A DNA stretch of 64,000 nucleotides, taken from contig NZ_JACSQT010000001.1 in assembly GCF_014836495.1 (NCBI RefSeq), positions 558,001-622,000 on the forward strand. Reading direction: 5' to 3'. Position numbers and translations under genes: made by a program. The notes beneath the pieces are model-generated. The model was not told the DNA's origin. It made no database searches and worked only from the letters and a program-made list of their open reading frames with translations. Each line of letters opens with the position of its first letter. Position 1 is the stretch's first letter. This DNA comes from Cytobacillus stercorigallinarum (lineage in GTDB: Bacteria; Bacillota; Bacilli; Bacillales; Cytobacillaceae). Shown here one piece after another: positions 54,612 to 63,685 of this stretch.

Positions 54612-55178
54612 ATGAAAGAACGGAGAAAAGTCATATTAATTACAGATGGAGATGAGTTTGCAAAGCGAACGATAGAGCTCATTGCTCATGATATTGGTGG
54701 TAGCTGTATCTCTGCTTCTAAAGGAAATCCAACTATATTGACAGGTGAAGAAATGGTGCATTTGATTAAAAAAGCACATTCAGATCCTGTCTATATCATG
54801 TTTGATGATAGTGGGTATATCGGAGAAGGCCCAGGGGAGAAAGCGATGACTTTCGTTGCCAATCATCCTGATATTGAAGTAATCGGTGCAATTGCCGTGG
54901 CGTCAAGGACTCACCATGAGGAATGGACAAAGGTGGATGTAAGCATTGATCGATTTGGTGAATTAACAGAATATGGTGTCGATAAATCTGGCATAGCAGA
55001 TATGGATGAAGGAAGAATAGTAGGGGATACCGTTTATTGCCTTGAGACATTAAATATTCCATTTATCGTCGGGATTGGTGATATCGGTAAAATGGCAAGA
55101 GTTGATTCAATAGAAGCCGGTTCACCCATTACGAAACAAGCTGTCAAACTTATATTGGAAAGGAGCGGTATGTTATGA
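54612..55178 (+). CDS. spoVAEA: Stage V sporulation protein AE (SpoVAEa)
   Basis: 188-residue soluble protein of the SpoVAEa family: [20 protein letters not shown] at the N-terminus, then [18 protein letters not shown] and [20 protein letters not shown] 54612 lies nine bases after AAAGGG; ATG 54606 is too close. It overlaps spoVAF by four bases (ATGA). In B. subtilis SpoVAEa is made in the forespore with the rest of the operon; its biochemical role is unclear. Confidence 0.88.
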   Translation: MKERRKVILITDGDEFAKRTIELIAHDIGGSCISASKGNPTILTGEEMVHLIKKAHSDPVYIMFDDSGYIGEGPGEKAMTFVANHPDIEVIGAIAVASRTHHEEWTKVDVSIDRFGELTEYGVDKSGIADMDEGRIVGDTVYCLETLNIPFIVGIGDIGKMARVDSIEAGSPITKQAVKLILERSGML

Positions 55179-56656
55179 GCGAAAAAGAAAAAATAAGAAA
55201 GAAACCATTGCCGACATCTGTCAAGGAAATTGAAGCATACATGCAGGACCATGTAGGTCTTGGAACGAGCTTTGACCTTGGAGTGAGAAAGCTTAAAGTA
55301 TTAAAAAAGGATGTCCATTTATACTTTATTAATGGTTTAACTGAGACACAATTCATTATAGAAATTGTTGAAGAGCTTGTAGGGATTAATGATAAAGAAA
55401 AATTATCGACCCATCTCTTTGAGATTGTAGAGAACCGTATCGTTCATCAAGCAGTTGACCGCATTAAGACAATTGATGAGCTTGTTGACCAAGTATTATC
55501 AGGGCTTATTGTTGTCGTGATGGAAGGTGAAGGTACCGCTTTAGTAATAGACGTCAGAAGTTATCCAGGACGAACACCACAAGAGCCTGATACGGAGAAG
55601 GTAATTAGAGGTTCTCGTGATGGTTACGTAGAGAATATAATCGTCAACACGGCCCTAACAAGAAGAAGAATTCGAGATGAACGTTTAAGGTTTGAAATGC
55701 TTCATGTAGGTGTAAGGTCAAAAACGGATATTTCCCTGGGCTATATTGAAGGGTTAGCTGATCCCAACCTAGTCGATGTGTTAAGGAAGGAAATTAATGA
55801 AATCGATATCGACGGGCTACCAATGGCTGATAAAACGGTAGAAGAATTCATCCTCCATCAAAGTTATAATCCATTTCCACTTGTAAGGTACACTGAAAGA
55901 GCGGATGTTGCCGCCACTCATTTGATGGAAGGTCATGTCGTTGTTTTTGTAGATACGTCGCCGAGTGTTATCATCGCCCCAACGACTTTATTTCATCATT
56001 TGCAGCACGTAGAGGAATATAGGCAAGCTCCGGCTGTCGGTACTTTTGTTAGATTTATGAGATTTATTGGGCTTGCAGCTTCCTTATTTTTCTTACCATT
56101 GTGGTTTTTATTTGTTTTAGAACCATCGTTGCTCCCGGATGCTATTGATTATATCGGGCCAAATGAACAGACGAATATACCTGTTCTTATTCAATTATTA
56201 TTAGCAGATTTAGGGATAGAGTTTTTAAGGTTGGCTGCTATCCATACACCGACCCCATTATCTACGGCCATGGGACTAATAGCTGCAATACTAATAGGAG
56301 AAATTGCGATTACCGTTGGGTTGTTTGTACCAGAAGTTATTCTCTATGTTTCTGTTGCCGCAATTGGTACTTTCGCCACTCCGAGCTATGAATTAAGTGT
56401 GGCAAATAAACTTATTCGTATGTTCTTATTAATATTAGTTGCGATTTTTCATACACCTGGTTTAGTAGTGGGAATTACACTATTTATTCTTTTTCTCGTA
56501 TCTATGCGTTCATTTAGAACACCATATTTATGGCCATTCATTCCATTTTGTCCTGGCGCTATTGTTCATATTATTTTTAGAAGAGCAGTACCAGGGTCAA
56601 AAATTCGACCAAGTATTACCCATTCTCGCAATCGTTTTAAGCAGCCGCCAAAATAA
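55175..56656 (+). CDS. spoVAF: Spore germination protein SpoVAF (GerA-subunit family)
   Basis: 493 residues of the GerA/SpoVAF family. A large hydrophilic N-terminal half ([20 protein letters not shown]) is followed by five or six membrane helices (about 290-450), including the GerA-like [20 protein letters not shown] segment. It is related to the A subunits of germinant receptors and contributes to germination. Coupled to spoVAE by a four-base overlap; last gene of the operon. Confidence 0.92.
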   Translation: MSEKEKIRKKPLPTSVKEIEAYMQDHVGLGTSFDLGVRKLKVLKKDVHLYFINGLTETQFIIEIVEELVGINDKEKLSTHLFEIVENRIVHQAVDRIKTIDELVDQVLSGLIVVVMEGEGTALVIDVRSYPGRTPQEPDTEKVIRGSRDGYVENIIVNTALTRRRIRDERLRFEMLHVGVRSKTDISLGYIEGLADPNLVDVLRKEINEIDIDGLPMADKTVEEFILHQSYNPFPLVRYTERADVAATHLMEGHVVVFVDTSPSVIIAPTTLFHHLQHVEEYRQAPAVGTFVRFMRFIGLAASLFFLPLWFLFVLEPSLLPDAIDYIGPNEQTNIPVLIQLLLADLGIEFLRLAAIHTPTPLSTAMGLIAAILIGEIAITVGLFVPEVILYVSVAAIGTFATPSYELSVANKLIRMFLLILVAIFHTPGLVVGITLFILFLVSMRSFRTPYLWPFIPFCPGAIVHIIFRRAVPGSKIRPSITHSRNRFKQPPK

Positions 56657-56733
56657 TTGGGTAAATGGCGATTGCAGGCATATGGGAATTATGGTAAAGT
56701 ATGTTCAACTGAATAAAGGGTTAAAGGATAACA

Positions 56734-56771
56734 GAATAGACAGTTTCTTAAGGATTCTGTCTATTTCTTCA
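56734..56771 (+). terminator. Terminator after spoVAF
   Basis: GAATAGACAG (56734-56743) and CTGTCTATTTC (56757-56767) form a stem, followed by TTCATTTT. No lysine riboswitch could be recognised between here and lysA. Confidence 0.75.
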
Positions 56772-56839
56772 TTTTAGTCCGATTAAAATAAGCATCAATT
56801 CTATTGTGTAGAGAAGTAATAGACGAAAGAGGGGAAGGC

Positions 56840-58159
56840 ATGTTTTTTCACGGTACATCAAAGGTAAATGACAAAGGGCACTTAGAAATTGGCGGTGTTG
56901 ATACAGTAAATTTGGCTAGAAAGTATGGCACACCTGTTTATATTTATGATGTAGAGTTAATAAGAAGACGAGCACGTGGGTTTAAGAAAATGTTTGAGGA
57001 AAATAATATGAAGGCACAAGTAGCCTATGCGAGTAAGGCTTTCTCTTCTGTAGCGATGATTCAGTTGGTGGAAGAAGAAGGACTGTCTTTAGATGTGGTT
57101 TCTGGAGGAGAACTATACACTGCCATTAGAGCAGACTTTCCGGTCGACCGCATTCATTTCCATGGGAATAATAAAAGCCGTGAAGAAATAGAAATGGCAC
57201 TTTCCTATAATATTGGTTGTATCGTCATAGATAATTTCCATGAAATGAACTTATTAGAAGAAGTGGCCTTATCAATGAATAAGCGCGTCGATGTGTTACT
57301 ACGGATTACTCCAGGTATAGAAGCACATACACATGATTATATTTTAACGGGGCAGGAAGATTCTAAATTTGGCTTTGACTTACAAAATGGACAGGCAGAG
57401 GAAGCATTAAAAATCGCCCTCGATTCCCAACACATCCATTTACTTGGGTTCCATTGTCATATTGGTTCACAAATCTTCGAACCAACTGGCTTTATCCTTG
57501 CCACACAAAAAATCTTTGCCAAATTGAAAACATGGAGCCAAAAATATAATTATGAATCCAAAGTTCTTAATTTAGGTGGAGGCTTTGGAATTAGGTATAC
57601 AGAGGAAGATGAACCACTCGCCCCAGAAACATATGTAAAGGAAATTATCAAGGAAGTAAAAAAACAAACGAACCATCACGGGATGACTTTACCTGAAATA
57701 TGGATTGAACCTGGAAGATCACTCGTCGGTGATGCTGGTACAACCATCTATCAAATTGGCTCATCAAAAGATGTTCCGACTGTAAGAAAATACTTGGCCA
57801 TTGATGGAGGGATGAGTGATAATATCCGTCCCGCTCTCTATCAGGCACAATACGAAGCTGTACTAGCTAATCGTGTCTTAGATGATGTAGAGGAAAAAGT
57901 CTCTATCGCAGGTAAATGTTGCGAATCTGGAGACATGCTTATTTGGGATTTACCACTTCCGAAGGCTGGAAACAACGATTTGCTGGCTGTTTTTTGTACA
58001 GGTGCATATGGTTATTCAATGGCAAATAATTATAATCGTATACCACGTCCGCCTGTTGTGTTTGTGGAAGATGGAGAAGATCGATTAGTCATTAAAAGAG
58101 AATCATTTGAAGATATGGCACGTCTAGATTTACCTTTAAAAAACAAGGTTAATCAGTAA
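56840..58159 (+). CDS. lysA: Diaminopimelate decarboxylase
   Basis: PLP enzyme converting meso-diaminopimelate to lysine. 439 residues: the PLP-binding Lys in VAYASKAFSSVAMI, the His in HCHIGSQIFEP, the Gly-rich NLGGGFGIRYT, EPGRSLVGDAGTT, and the C-terminal CCESGDMLIWD that completes the active site across the dimer. AGAGGGGAAGGC precedes ATG 56840; an earlier in-frame start lacks a site. Follows spoVAF as in B. subtilis. Confidence 0.95.
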   Translation: MFFHGTSKVNDKGHLEIGGVDTVNLARKYGTPVYIYDVELIRRRARGFKKMFEENNMKAQVAYASKAFSSVAMIQLVEEEGLSLDVVSGGELYTAIRADFPVDRIHFHGNNKSREEIEMALSYNIGCIVIDNFHEMNLLEEVALSMNKRVDVLLRITPGIEAHTHDYILTGQEDSKFGFDLQNGQAEEALKIALDSQHIHLLGFHCHIGSQIFEPTGFILATQKIFAKLKTWSQKYNYESKVLNLGGGFGIRYTEEDEPLAPETYVKEIIKEVKKQTNHHGMTLPEIWIEPGRSLVGDAGTTIYQIGSSKDVPTVRKYLAIDGGMSDNIRPALYQAQYEAVLANRVLDDVEEKVSIAGKCCESGDMLIWDLPLPKAGNNDLLAVFCTGAYGYSMANNYNRIPRPPVVFVEDGEDRLVIKRESFEDMARLDLPLKNKVNQ

Positions 58160-58175
58160 TTAACATGAACCAAGA

Positions 58176-58216
58176 AATCATAGGTGGGTCATAATAGGGA
58201 CTCACCTATGATTCTA
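58176..58216 (+). terminator. Hairpin after lysA
   Basis: AATCATAGGTGGGTC (58176-58190) pairs with GACTCACCTATGATT (58199-58213) with one mismatch. The T-run is short. Confidence 0.7.
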
Positions 58217-58316
58217 CTTATTTGGCGAACTCCTTCATTTAACATATTGGAATGTAGAAACCTTTCATGTACAATGAAGGATGAATGTATATAAAAAGGG
58301 AGCTACTGAAGAAAGT

Positions 58317-58415
58317 ATGGATAAAAAAAGTAATATTATGTTATTTGTCTTTATTTTAGGTATAGCTTTTATATGGGGGCTTATTTATTGGATATTTATT
58401 GCCCCGCAATCATAA
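58317..58415 (+). CDS. Small single-helix membrane protein (32 residues)
   Basis: Reads MDKKSNIMLFVFILGIAFIW then GLIYWIFIAPQS. A short basic start is followed by one strong membrane helix of about 22 residues, typical of bacterial small membrane proteins. The only ribosome site, GGGAG, is 14 bases upstream, which is long; GAAGAAAG nearer the ATG is weak. No family is recognised. Confidence 0.45.
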   Translation: MDKKSNIMLFVFILGIAFIWGLIYWIFIAPQS

Positions 58416-58511
58416 CAAGTTCCATTTCAATCAATAGATACATATGATAAAATAGTTTAAGTTAGTTAAGATATGGAAATAATAGCAAATAAACGGTTTT
58501 ACTAATAATGA

Positions 58512-58883
<372 letters not shown>

Positions 58884-58895
58884 TATCGCTGCCTT

Positions 58896-59417
58896 TTAAC
58901 GATGATGTCTTTGGAGGGCCTTCTCTCTTTCTGCGATGACATTCGACCGATCTCTTTTCATATGTCGATGGACGATGTCTTCGTTTTCAAGATTACTTTC
59001 CTGTCCCCATTCGAAACCTTTAGAAATACATGTCTTTTTGACCTCATCTAATAAGAAAGCATCGGTTATAGGAAAGTAATAGCTTTTATAAGGACGGCCC
59101 TTATCAATTTCTTCTTGCATTTTGTGTATATCATTTAACAGTTGCTGATAGTCAATACCAAGTTGTATTACTTCTCTTTGATAGGACGAGAGAATAGATA
59201 CTGCTTTTTGCAATGTTTTTTTTGCACCATGAAAGTTCCCTCTACGATGATGATAATTAGCAACAGCGATTTGAATCAAGCCAACCCAGATAGATTGCTT
59301 GTTGCGATTGTCTACTTCTTTCCAATATTCTTCTAAAATTTCGTGGCATTCAAAATAATCACGATCTCCGTGATAATGGGCTAAATAGTCAATAAAAGCT
59401 TGGGAATGCAAAGTCAC
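58896..59417 (-). CDS. ypuF: DUF309 domain-containing protein (YpuF)
   Basis: 173 residues. The DUF309 motif DYFECHEILEEYWKEVD near residues 20-36 and VGLIQIAVANYHHRRGNF are diagnostic; these helical proteins are of unknown function. A charged C-terminal tail follows. AAAGGAGGAGTGA precedes ATG 59417. In B. subtilis ypuF also lies just before scpA, though here it is on the opposite strand to scpA. Confidence 0.87.
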   Translation of the reverse strand: MTLHSQAFIDYLAHYHGDRDYFECHEILEEYWKEVDNRNKQSIWVGLIQIAVANYHHRRGNFHGAKKTLQKAVSILSSYQREVIQLGIDYQQLLNDIHKMQEEIDKGRPYKSYYFPITDAFLLDEVKKTCISKGFEWGQESNLENEDIVHRHMKRDRSNVIAEREKALQRHHR

Positions 59418-59471
59418 TCCTCCTTTTAACCTTAAAATCGATTAATTTCATGGTATCATATAATAGTGATG

Positions 59472-59507
59472 GAAAAAAGAAATGCCTGGCAAATACCATG
59501 CCAGGCA
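59472..59507 (-). terminator. Terminator of the YjcZ-type gene
   Basis: TGCCTGGCA/TGCCAGGCA stem (59483-59491, 59499-59507) with T residues on the minus strand at 59472-59479. Confidence 0.85.
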
Positions 59508-59520
59508 ATGTTCATTTTCA

Positions 59521-59655
59521 TTAAAATAACCAAGAAGCGCCTACGATAATAAGTAGGATGAAGAGAACAACGATTAAAGCAAAGCCTGCACCGAAGCCGC
59601 CACCATAGCACTCATCTTCCCTATGATGATTGTCACCACAATTTTCTCTGGACAT
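59521..59655 (-). CDS. YjcZ family sporulation protein (44 residues)
   Basis: Reads MSRENCGDNHHREDECYGGG, then FGAGFALIVVLFILLIIVGA and SWLF. The glycine-rich stretch followed by FALIVVLFILLIIVG is the signature of YjcZ-type small spore coat or membrane proteins of Bacillus, usually made late in sporulation. GGAGG lies seven bases upstream of the ATG. A dedicated terminator follows. Confidence 0.88.
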   Translation of the reverse strand: MSRENCGDNHHREDECYGGGFGAGFALIVVLFILLIIVGASWLF

Positions 59656-59870
59656 ATTTATACCTCCAATAGTACCTAATTGTCATTACCTTCTCATTGT
59701 ATGTGAGTAGTTTGTCTCATGTTTGGGCTTAGGATAAAATAAAAAGTAAGTTTCTACACTTGGTAAAGGAGTCCGTTGTTGGCGAAAAGAATTATGTTGG
59801 ATTCGCTACGTTGAATCATCTATACTGTATAGAGTGAAGAAATAATTTTATAGAAATTTTGGTGGAACAG

Positions 59871-60623
59871 ATGGAGCATTATAATGTGAAAATTAACGCC
59901 TTCGAAGGGCCGCTCGATTTATTATTGCATTTAATTAATCGGCTCGAGATTGATATATATGATATTCCAGTAGCAGAAATTACTGAACAGTATTTAATCT
60001 ATATACATACCATGCAAGAATTAGAGTTGGATATAGCAAGTGAGTATTTGGTTATGGCTGCCACGTTACTCGCTATTAAGAGTCAAATGCTACTCCCAAA
60101 GCACGAAGAAGACAATTATGACGAAGATATCGATATGGAAATGGAAGAAGATCCACGAGATGAACTTGTTGAAAGATTAATAGAGTATCGCCGTTTTAAA
60201 GAAGCAGCCGAGGACTTAAAGGAACTTGAACAAGAGAGAAGCTTATTATACACAAAAGCACCGAGCGATCTTTCTGACATGGCAAAAGAAATGAAAATGG
60301 AAAAGACCCAAGTCGACGTATCGCTTTACGATATGTTAGGGGCTCTGCAAAAGTTATTAAGAAGGAAAAAATGGAAAGAACCACTTGCAACGAAAGTAGC
60401 CAGACAGGAAATTCCAATTGAAAGGAGAATAGACGAAGTTATACGTACACTTAGGAAAAGTAATGGTCGTAAGAATTTCAATGATTTATTTACTGCACAT
60501 TCTAGAGAAGAAGTTGTCGTCACTTTTCTAGCTGTTCTAGAGCTAATGAAAAGACAGGCTGTGCTTGTTACACAAGATAATAACTTTGCAGAATTGTATG
60601 TAGAAGTAGCGGAGGGAAAGTAA
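59871..60623 (+). CDS. scpA: Segregation and condensation protein A
   Basis: Kleisin of the SMC-ScpAB condensin complex that organises and separates chromosomes. 250 residues: [19 protein letters not shown] (N-terminal SMC-binding helices), a charged middle that binds the ScpB dimer, and a C-terminal winged helix. ATG 59871 gives the start MEHYNVKI, close to B. subtilis ScpA (MQEYQVKI). GGTGGA precedes it. scpB follows with no intergenic gap. Confidence 0.95.
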   Translation: MEHYNVKINAFEGPLDLLLHLINRLEIDIYDIPVAEITEQYLIYIHTMQELELDIASEYLVMAATLLAIKSQMLLPKHEEDNYDEDIDMEMEEDPRDELVERLIEYRRFKEAAEDLKELEQERSLLYTKAPSDLSDMAKEMKMEKTQVDVSLYDMLGALQKLLRRKKWKEPLATKVARQEIPIERRIDEVIRTLRKSNGRKNFNDLFTAHSREEVVVTFLAVLELMKRQAVLVTQDNNFAELYVEVAEGK

Positions 60624-61205
60624 GTGAGTAAGAAAGAAAATTGGAAAGCCATTTTAGAAGGGCTTTTATTTGCAGCAGGAGATGAAGGACTTACTTTGAA
60701 GTCCATCGCTTCGGTATTTGAAGTGAGTGATCAAGAAGCAAGTGAAAGAATAAATCAATTAATGACTGAGTTAGCAACTAACCAAGGACGGGGATTACAA
60801 ATCATTGAAATTGGTGGGTCGTATCAATTAACAACTAAAAAGGAATTAGCGGACTATTTAAAGAAACTAGTGGAGGCGCCTTCTTCCCATTCTTTATCGC
60901 AAGCTTCTTTAGAGACATTAGCGATTATTGCTTACAAGCAACCCATTACAAGAATTGAAATCGAGGAAATTCGTGGAGTGAAGACAGAAAGACCATTACA
61001 AACACTTGTGGCAAAAGCATTAATCAAAGAAGTAGGAAGAGCTGAAGGTAATGGTCGGGCGTATTTGTATGGCACAACAAAGGGATTTTTAGATACATTT
61101 GGATTAAAAAGTTTAAAAGAGCTACCCAAGCTACCTGATCAAGGAGACGAAGAATTTGAGCAAACAGAAGCTGATTTGTTCTTTGATACATTAAATAATG
61201 TATAA
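60624..61205 (+). CDS. scpB: Segregation and condensation protein B
   Basis: Dimeric partner of ScpA in the SMC condensin. 193 residues with two winged helices: ILEGLLFAAGDEGLTLKSIA in the first and LETLAIIAYKQPITRIEIEE, then IRGVKTERPLQTLVAKALI in the second. GTG 60624 directly follows the scpA stop with GGAGGG upstream inside scpA. Confidence 0.95.
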   Translation: MSKKENWKAILEGLLFAAGDEGLTLKSIASVFEVSDQEASERINQLMTELATNQGRGLQIIEIGGSYQLTTKKELADYLKKLVEAPSSHSLSQASLETLAIIAYKQPITRIEIEEIRGVKTERPLQTLVAKALIKEVGRAEGNGRAYLYGTTKGFLDTFGLKSLKELPKLPDQGDEEFEQTEADLFFDTLNNV

Positions 61206-61432
61206 GTGAAATAATTCTGAACAATCAACAGCTCATTTATGTTAATATAAAAACATTAAGGTTGATTTACTTGCTAAGCATAATTAAACATCAAAGGCAT
61301 ATATACATAATGTCAGATGGTACAAAAGAAAAGTATTTCCCTTAATAACAATCATGTTATCAGCAAACTTCATTATTATCAATCACGAAGATACTCATCA
61401 AGAAGTAGATTAAATCTGAAGGAGGGTTCTGA

Positions 61433-61789
61433 TTGTTCATTCTGCAATCGAAAGGATGGTCGCTTGAAAAAACTCTTCCTAATTCCTTCGAAGATTTTTT
61501 TAATAAAAGTGAAGTCATTTATGAGGAAGATGGAGAGGAAAGAAAATTCACATTAACTTATTTGCAGTACTTTGAAGAAAAGCTTGATCAATTGACATCA
61601 TATGAACAGTCAGTAGGTGATAAAACTTTTAAAGATATTGCTGCGCTGGCTTCTCTTCTCAATCACCCGGAATTGAAGTTGAGAAAACGGTTATTTATAA
61701 GTGATGAGACCGCTTTTATAAGCTTATTTGCAGGGTTTGATTTTAAGCAAATACCTAACATAATAGAAACAATGATGCAGAATAAATGA
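61433..61789 (+). CDS. Uncharacterised 118-residue protein between scpB and ypuI
   Basis: Not recognised. 118 residues, no signal or membrane helix, rich in Glu, Lys and Phe. It starts FILQSKGWSLEKTLPNSF and includes LTYLQYFEEKLDQLTSYEQ. TTG 61433 is preceded by a strong GAAGGAGGGTTCTGA, which argues that it is translated. It precedes ypuI by 55 bases on the same strand. The 227 bases before it show no other gene. Confidence 0.7.
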   Translation: MFILQSKGWSLEKTLPNSFEDFFNKSEVIYEEDGEERKFTLTYLQYFEEKLDQLTSYEQSVGDKTFKDIAALASLLNHPELKLRKRLFISDETAFISLFAGFDFKQIPNIIETMMQNK

Positions 61790-61844
61790 AGAGCTGATAT
61801 AAAAATTGTCTGATGAAAAGAGTAGCATAAACGGGAGGAAAATG

Positions 61845-62333
61845 ATGGGAAATTCTATAGTTGAATCACAAATGGAAGATGTGCAACAATTCCTTAGTAA
61901 TACGGTAAGCACTTTTGAGAACTTCTTAAATGAAACAACCTTGTTGGTACTTAAAGAGGAAGGACAGGGTGATGAGCGATATTATAAAAGTATTTTATCC
62001 AATTTGAGAAAGCTTCTAGTGTTTTGCGAGGAAGGTTATGAAGCATGTCGCATCATACTCATGAGTGATCAATTTCAGCGGGGAGCAGCTGAGCAAACAT
62101 TGTATAAACTTTACCATCATTGTATTGAAGAGTTTTTTTCACCTAAAAATGATGCATGGTATGAGAATAGTCGTTCAGCCTATACAGGAAAGAATTCAAT
62201 TCGTTTTCATCACGAAGTACCCGTTCGCCTTGAGAACTTATTTAGAGGATTAGAAAGTGATTTCCAAAAGATAAGAGAAGAACTAGAATACTACGAAACA
62301 GACTATCGTACAAAAATGATGCAATCAAAATAA
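61845..62333 (+). CDS. ypuI: DUF3907 family protein YpuI
   Basis: 162 residues, soluble and mainly helical: ESQMEDVQQFLSNTVSTFEN at the N-terminus, then RILMSDQFQRGAAEQTLYKL and IRFHHEVPVRLENLFRGLES. It matches the DUF3907/YpuI type found after scpAB and before dacB in Bacillus. ATG 61845 lies six bases after GGGAGG; ATG 61842 is the alternative. Function unknown. Confidence 0.85.
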   Translation: MGNSIVESQMEDVQQFLSNTVSTFENFLNETTLLVLKEEGQGDERYYKSILSNLRKLLVFCEEGYEACRIILMSDQFQRGAAEQTLYKLYHHCIEEFFSPKNDAWYENSRSAYTGKNSIRFHHEVPVRLENLFRGLESDFQKIREELEYYETDYRTKMMQSK

Positions 62334-62359
62334 ATAAGAAATGCTCTAGATTGAGCAAG

Positions 62360-62390
62360 GCACGGACAAATTGGTCCGTGCTTTTTTGTG
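62360..62390 (+). terminator. Terminator after ypuI
   Basis: GCACGGAC (62360-62367) and GTCCGTGC (62374-62381) form a perfect stem with a 6-base loop, followed by TTTTTTG. Confidence 0.9.
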
Positions 62391-62489
62391 TCTATAGCGT
62401 TCAAATGATAAGCAGGATGTAGAATGACTAAAAAACGATATTATTTATCTTTCCTATACATATGATGTAATGAAGAGGAGGGATTTGGC

Positions 62490-63383
62490 TTGAATCATCG
62501 CATGAATGAGTACTTAAAAAGTGTATTTCAATGGAATGAAGAGATGAGGGCTTTTTTGGAGAGTGAAAATATTGAAGAGAGCAATGAGCTATGGGACAAA
62601 CTTGATCATATGACAGCCATTATGGAGACAATTGACCATAATATGGGGGACAAAGAAATAGAAGGGATTCACGAAAAAGTGGAAGAACTTCATGGTGAGA
62701 TGGAACGGTATTTCAATCATCGATTATCTCTTGGGCAAATTTATGTCAATGAAGTGAGTGTTCCAGCGGGGAAACATGAGCTTCCACCTTTACCTTATGG
62801 ATATAATGCTTTAGAACCGTATATCTCAGAAGAAATCATGAGATTACATCATGATAAGCATCACCAAAGTTATGTAGATGGACTGAATAAAGCAGAAAAA
62901 GAATTAAAAAAGGCGAGAGATTTGGGCGATTTCGCTCTAGTTAAACATTGGTCAAGGGAATTGGCTTTTAACGGTTCAGGCCATTATTTGCATACGATCT
63001 TTTGGCAGAACATGAGTCCGCAAGGTGGTGGAGAACCAACGGGGGAATTGAAAAAGGAAATAGTGAAATACTTTGGTAGCTTTGAAGCTTTTAAAAAACA
63101 TTTTACAGAAGCGGCAAAGCAAGTAGAAGGCTCAGGCTGGGCAATTCTTGTTTGGTCTCCAAGAGCTAGACATTTAGAAATATTACAATCTGAAAAACAT
63201 CAAAACTTAACACAATGGGACACGATCCCGTTACTAGTTTTAGATGTTTGGGAGCATGCCTATTATTTACAATATAAAAATGATAAAGGCGCTTATATTG
63301 ACAATTGGTGGAATATTGTAAACTGGGACAATGTTTCAAGAAGGCTTCAAACAGCACATGAAATAAAATGGCAACCTTTTTAA
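62490..63383 (+). CDS. sodF: Fe/Mn superoxide dismutase with N-terminal helical extension (SodF-like)
   Basis: 297 residues. The SOD core begins near residue 97 (HELPPLPYGYNALEPYISEE) and keeps the metal ligands: His in RLHHDKHHQSYV, His in SGHYLHTIFW, and Asp/His in DVWEHAYYLQY. The preceding 95 residues are a charged, probably coiled-coil domain not found in ordinary 200-residue SodA, but similar in size to the extension of B. subtilis SodF. TTG 62490 follows GAGGAGGG. It lies between ypuI and dacB, where B. subtilis has no SOD gene. Confidence 0.88.
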   Translation: MNHRMNEYLKSVFQWNEEMRAFLESENIEESNELWDKLDHMTAIMETIDHNMGDKEIEGIHEKVEELHGEMERYFNHRLSLGQIYVNEVSVPAGKHELPPLPYGYNALEPYISEEIMRLHHDKHHQSYVDGLNKAEKELKKARDLGDFALVKHWSRELAFNGSGHYLHTIFWQNMSPQGGGEPTGELKKEIVKYFGSFEAFKKHFTEAAKQVEGSGWAILVWSPRARHLEILQSEKHQNLTQWDTIPLLVLDVWEHAYYLQYKNDKGAYIDNWWNIVNWDNVSRRLQTAHEIKWQPF

Positions 63384-63434
63384 TAAGTAGATAGCAGAAG
63401 AAAACTAGGCAGTTACTCATGTTTTTTAAACACC

Positions 63435-63469
63435 CCCGCAAGAGTAGTTGAGCTCTCAACTCTTGCGGG
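63435..63469 (+). terminator. Hairpin after the superoxide dismutase gene
   Basis: CCCGCAAGAG and CTCTTGCGGG pair with an inner TTGAG/CTCAA stem and a 3-base bulge. No T-run follows, so it may protect RNA ends or end transcription weakly. Confidence 0.55.
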
Positions 63470-63640
63470 ATCTCAATTATAGTCAGTCAACAAAGTCCAA
63501 GTGATCCAACAGTTTACAATACCCGTATCCTTACCCCAATTTGAATGTATAGTTCAACTCCTTTCGATGAACGGTTGATAAAATTCAGACTACCTAATTT
63601 ATGAACCGATCGCCATGAATCTGTCATAACAAAACTTGTC

Positions 63641-63668
63641 CTGCATAGAATTGTACAAACCATAAAAT
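63641..63668 (+). promoter_or_regulatory. Candidate SigE promoter of dacB
   Basis: CTGCATA (63641-63647) and CATAAAAT (63661-63668) are 13 bases apart and resemble SigE elements. dacB is a SigE gene in B. subtilis. Confidence 0.45.
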
Positions 63669-63685
63669 GAGACGGGGTTTGTGCG

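Noticed and set aside
56657-56839. Possible lysine riboswitch upstream of lysA
   Set aside because: Too short, and lacks the conserved L-box core; only a terminator hairpin is seen.
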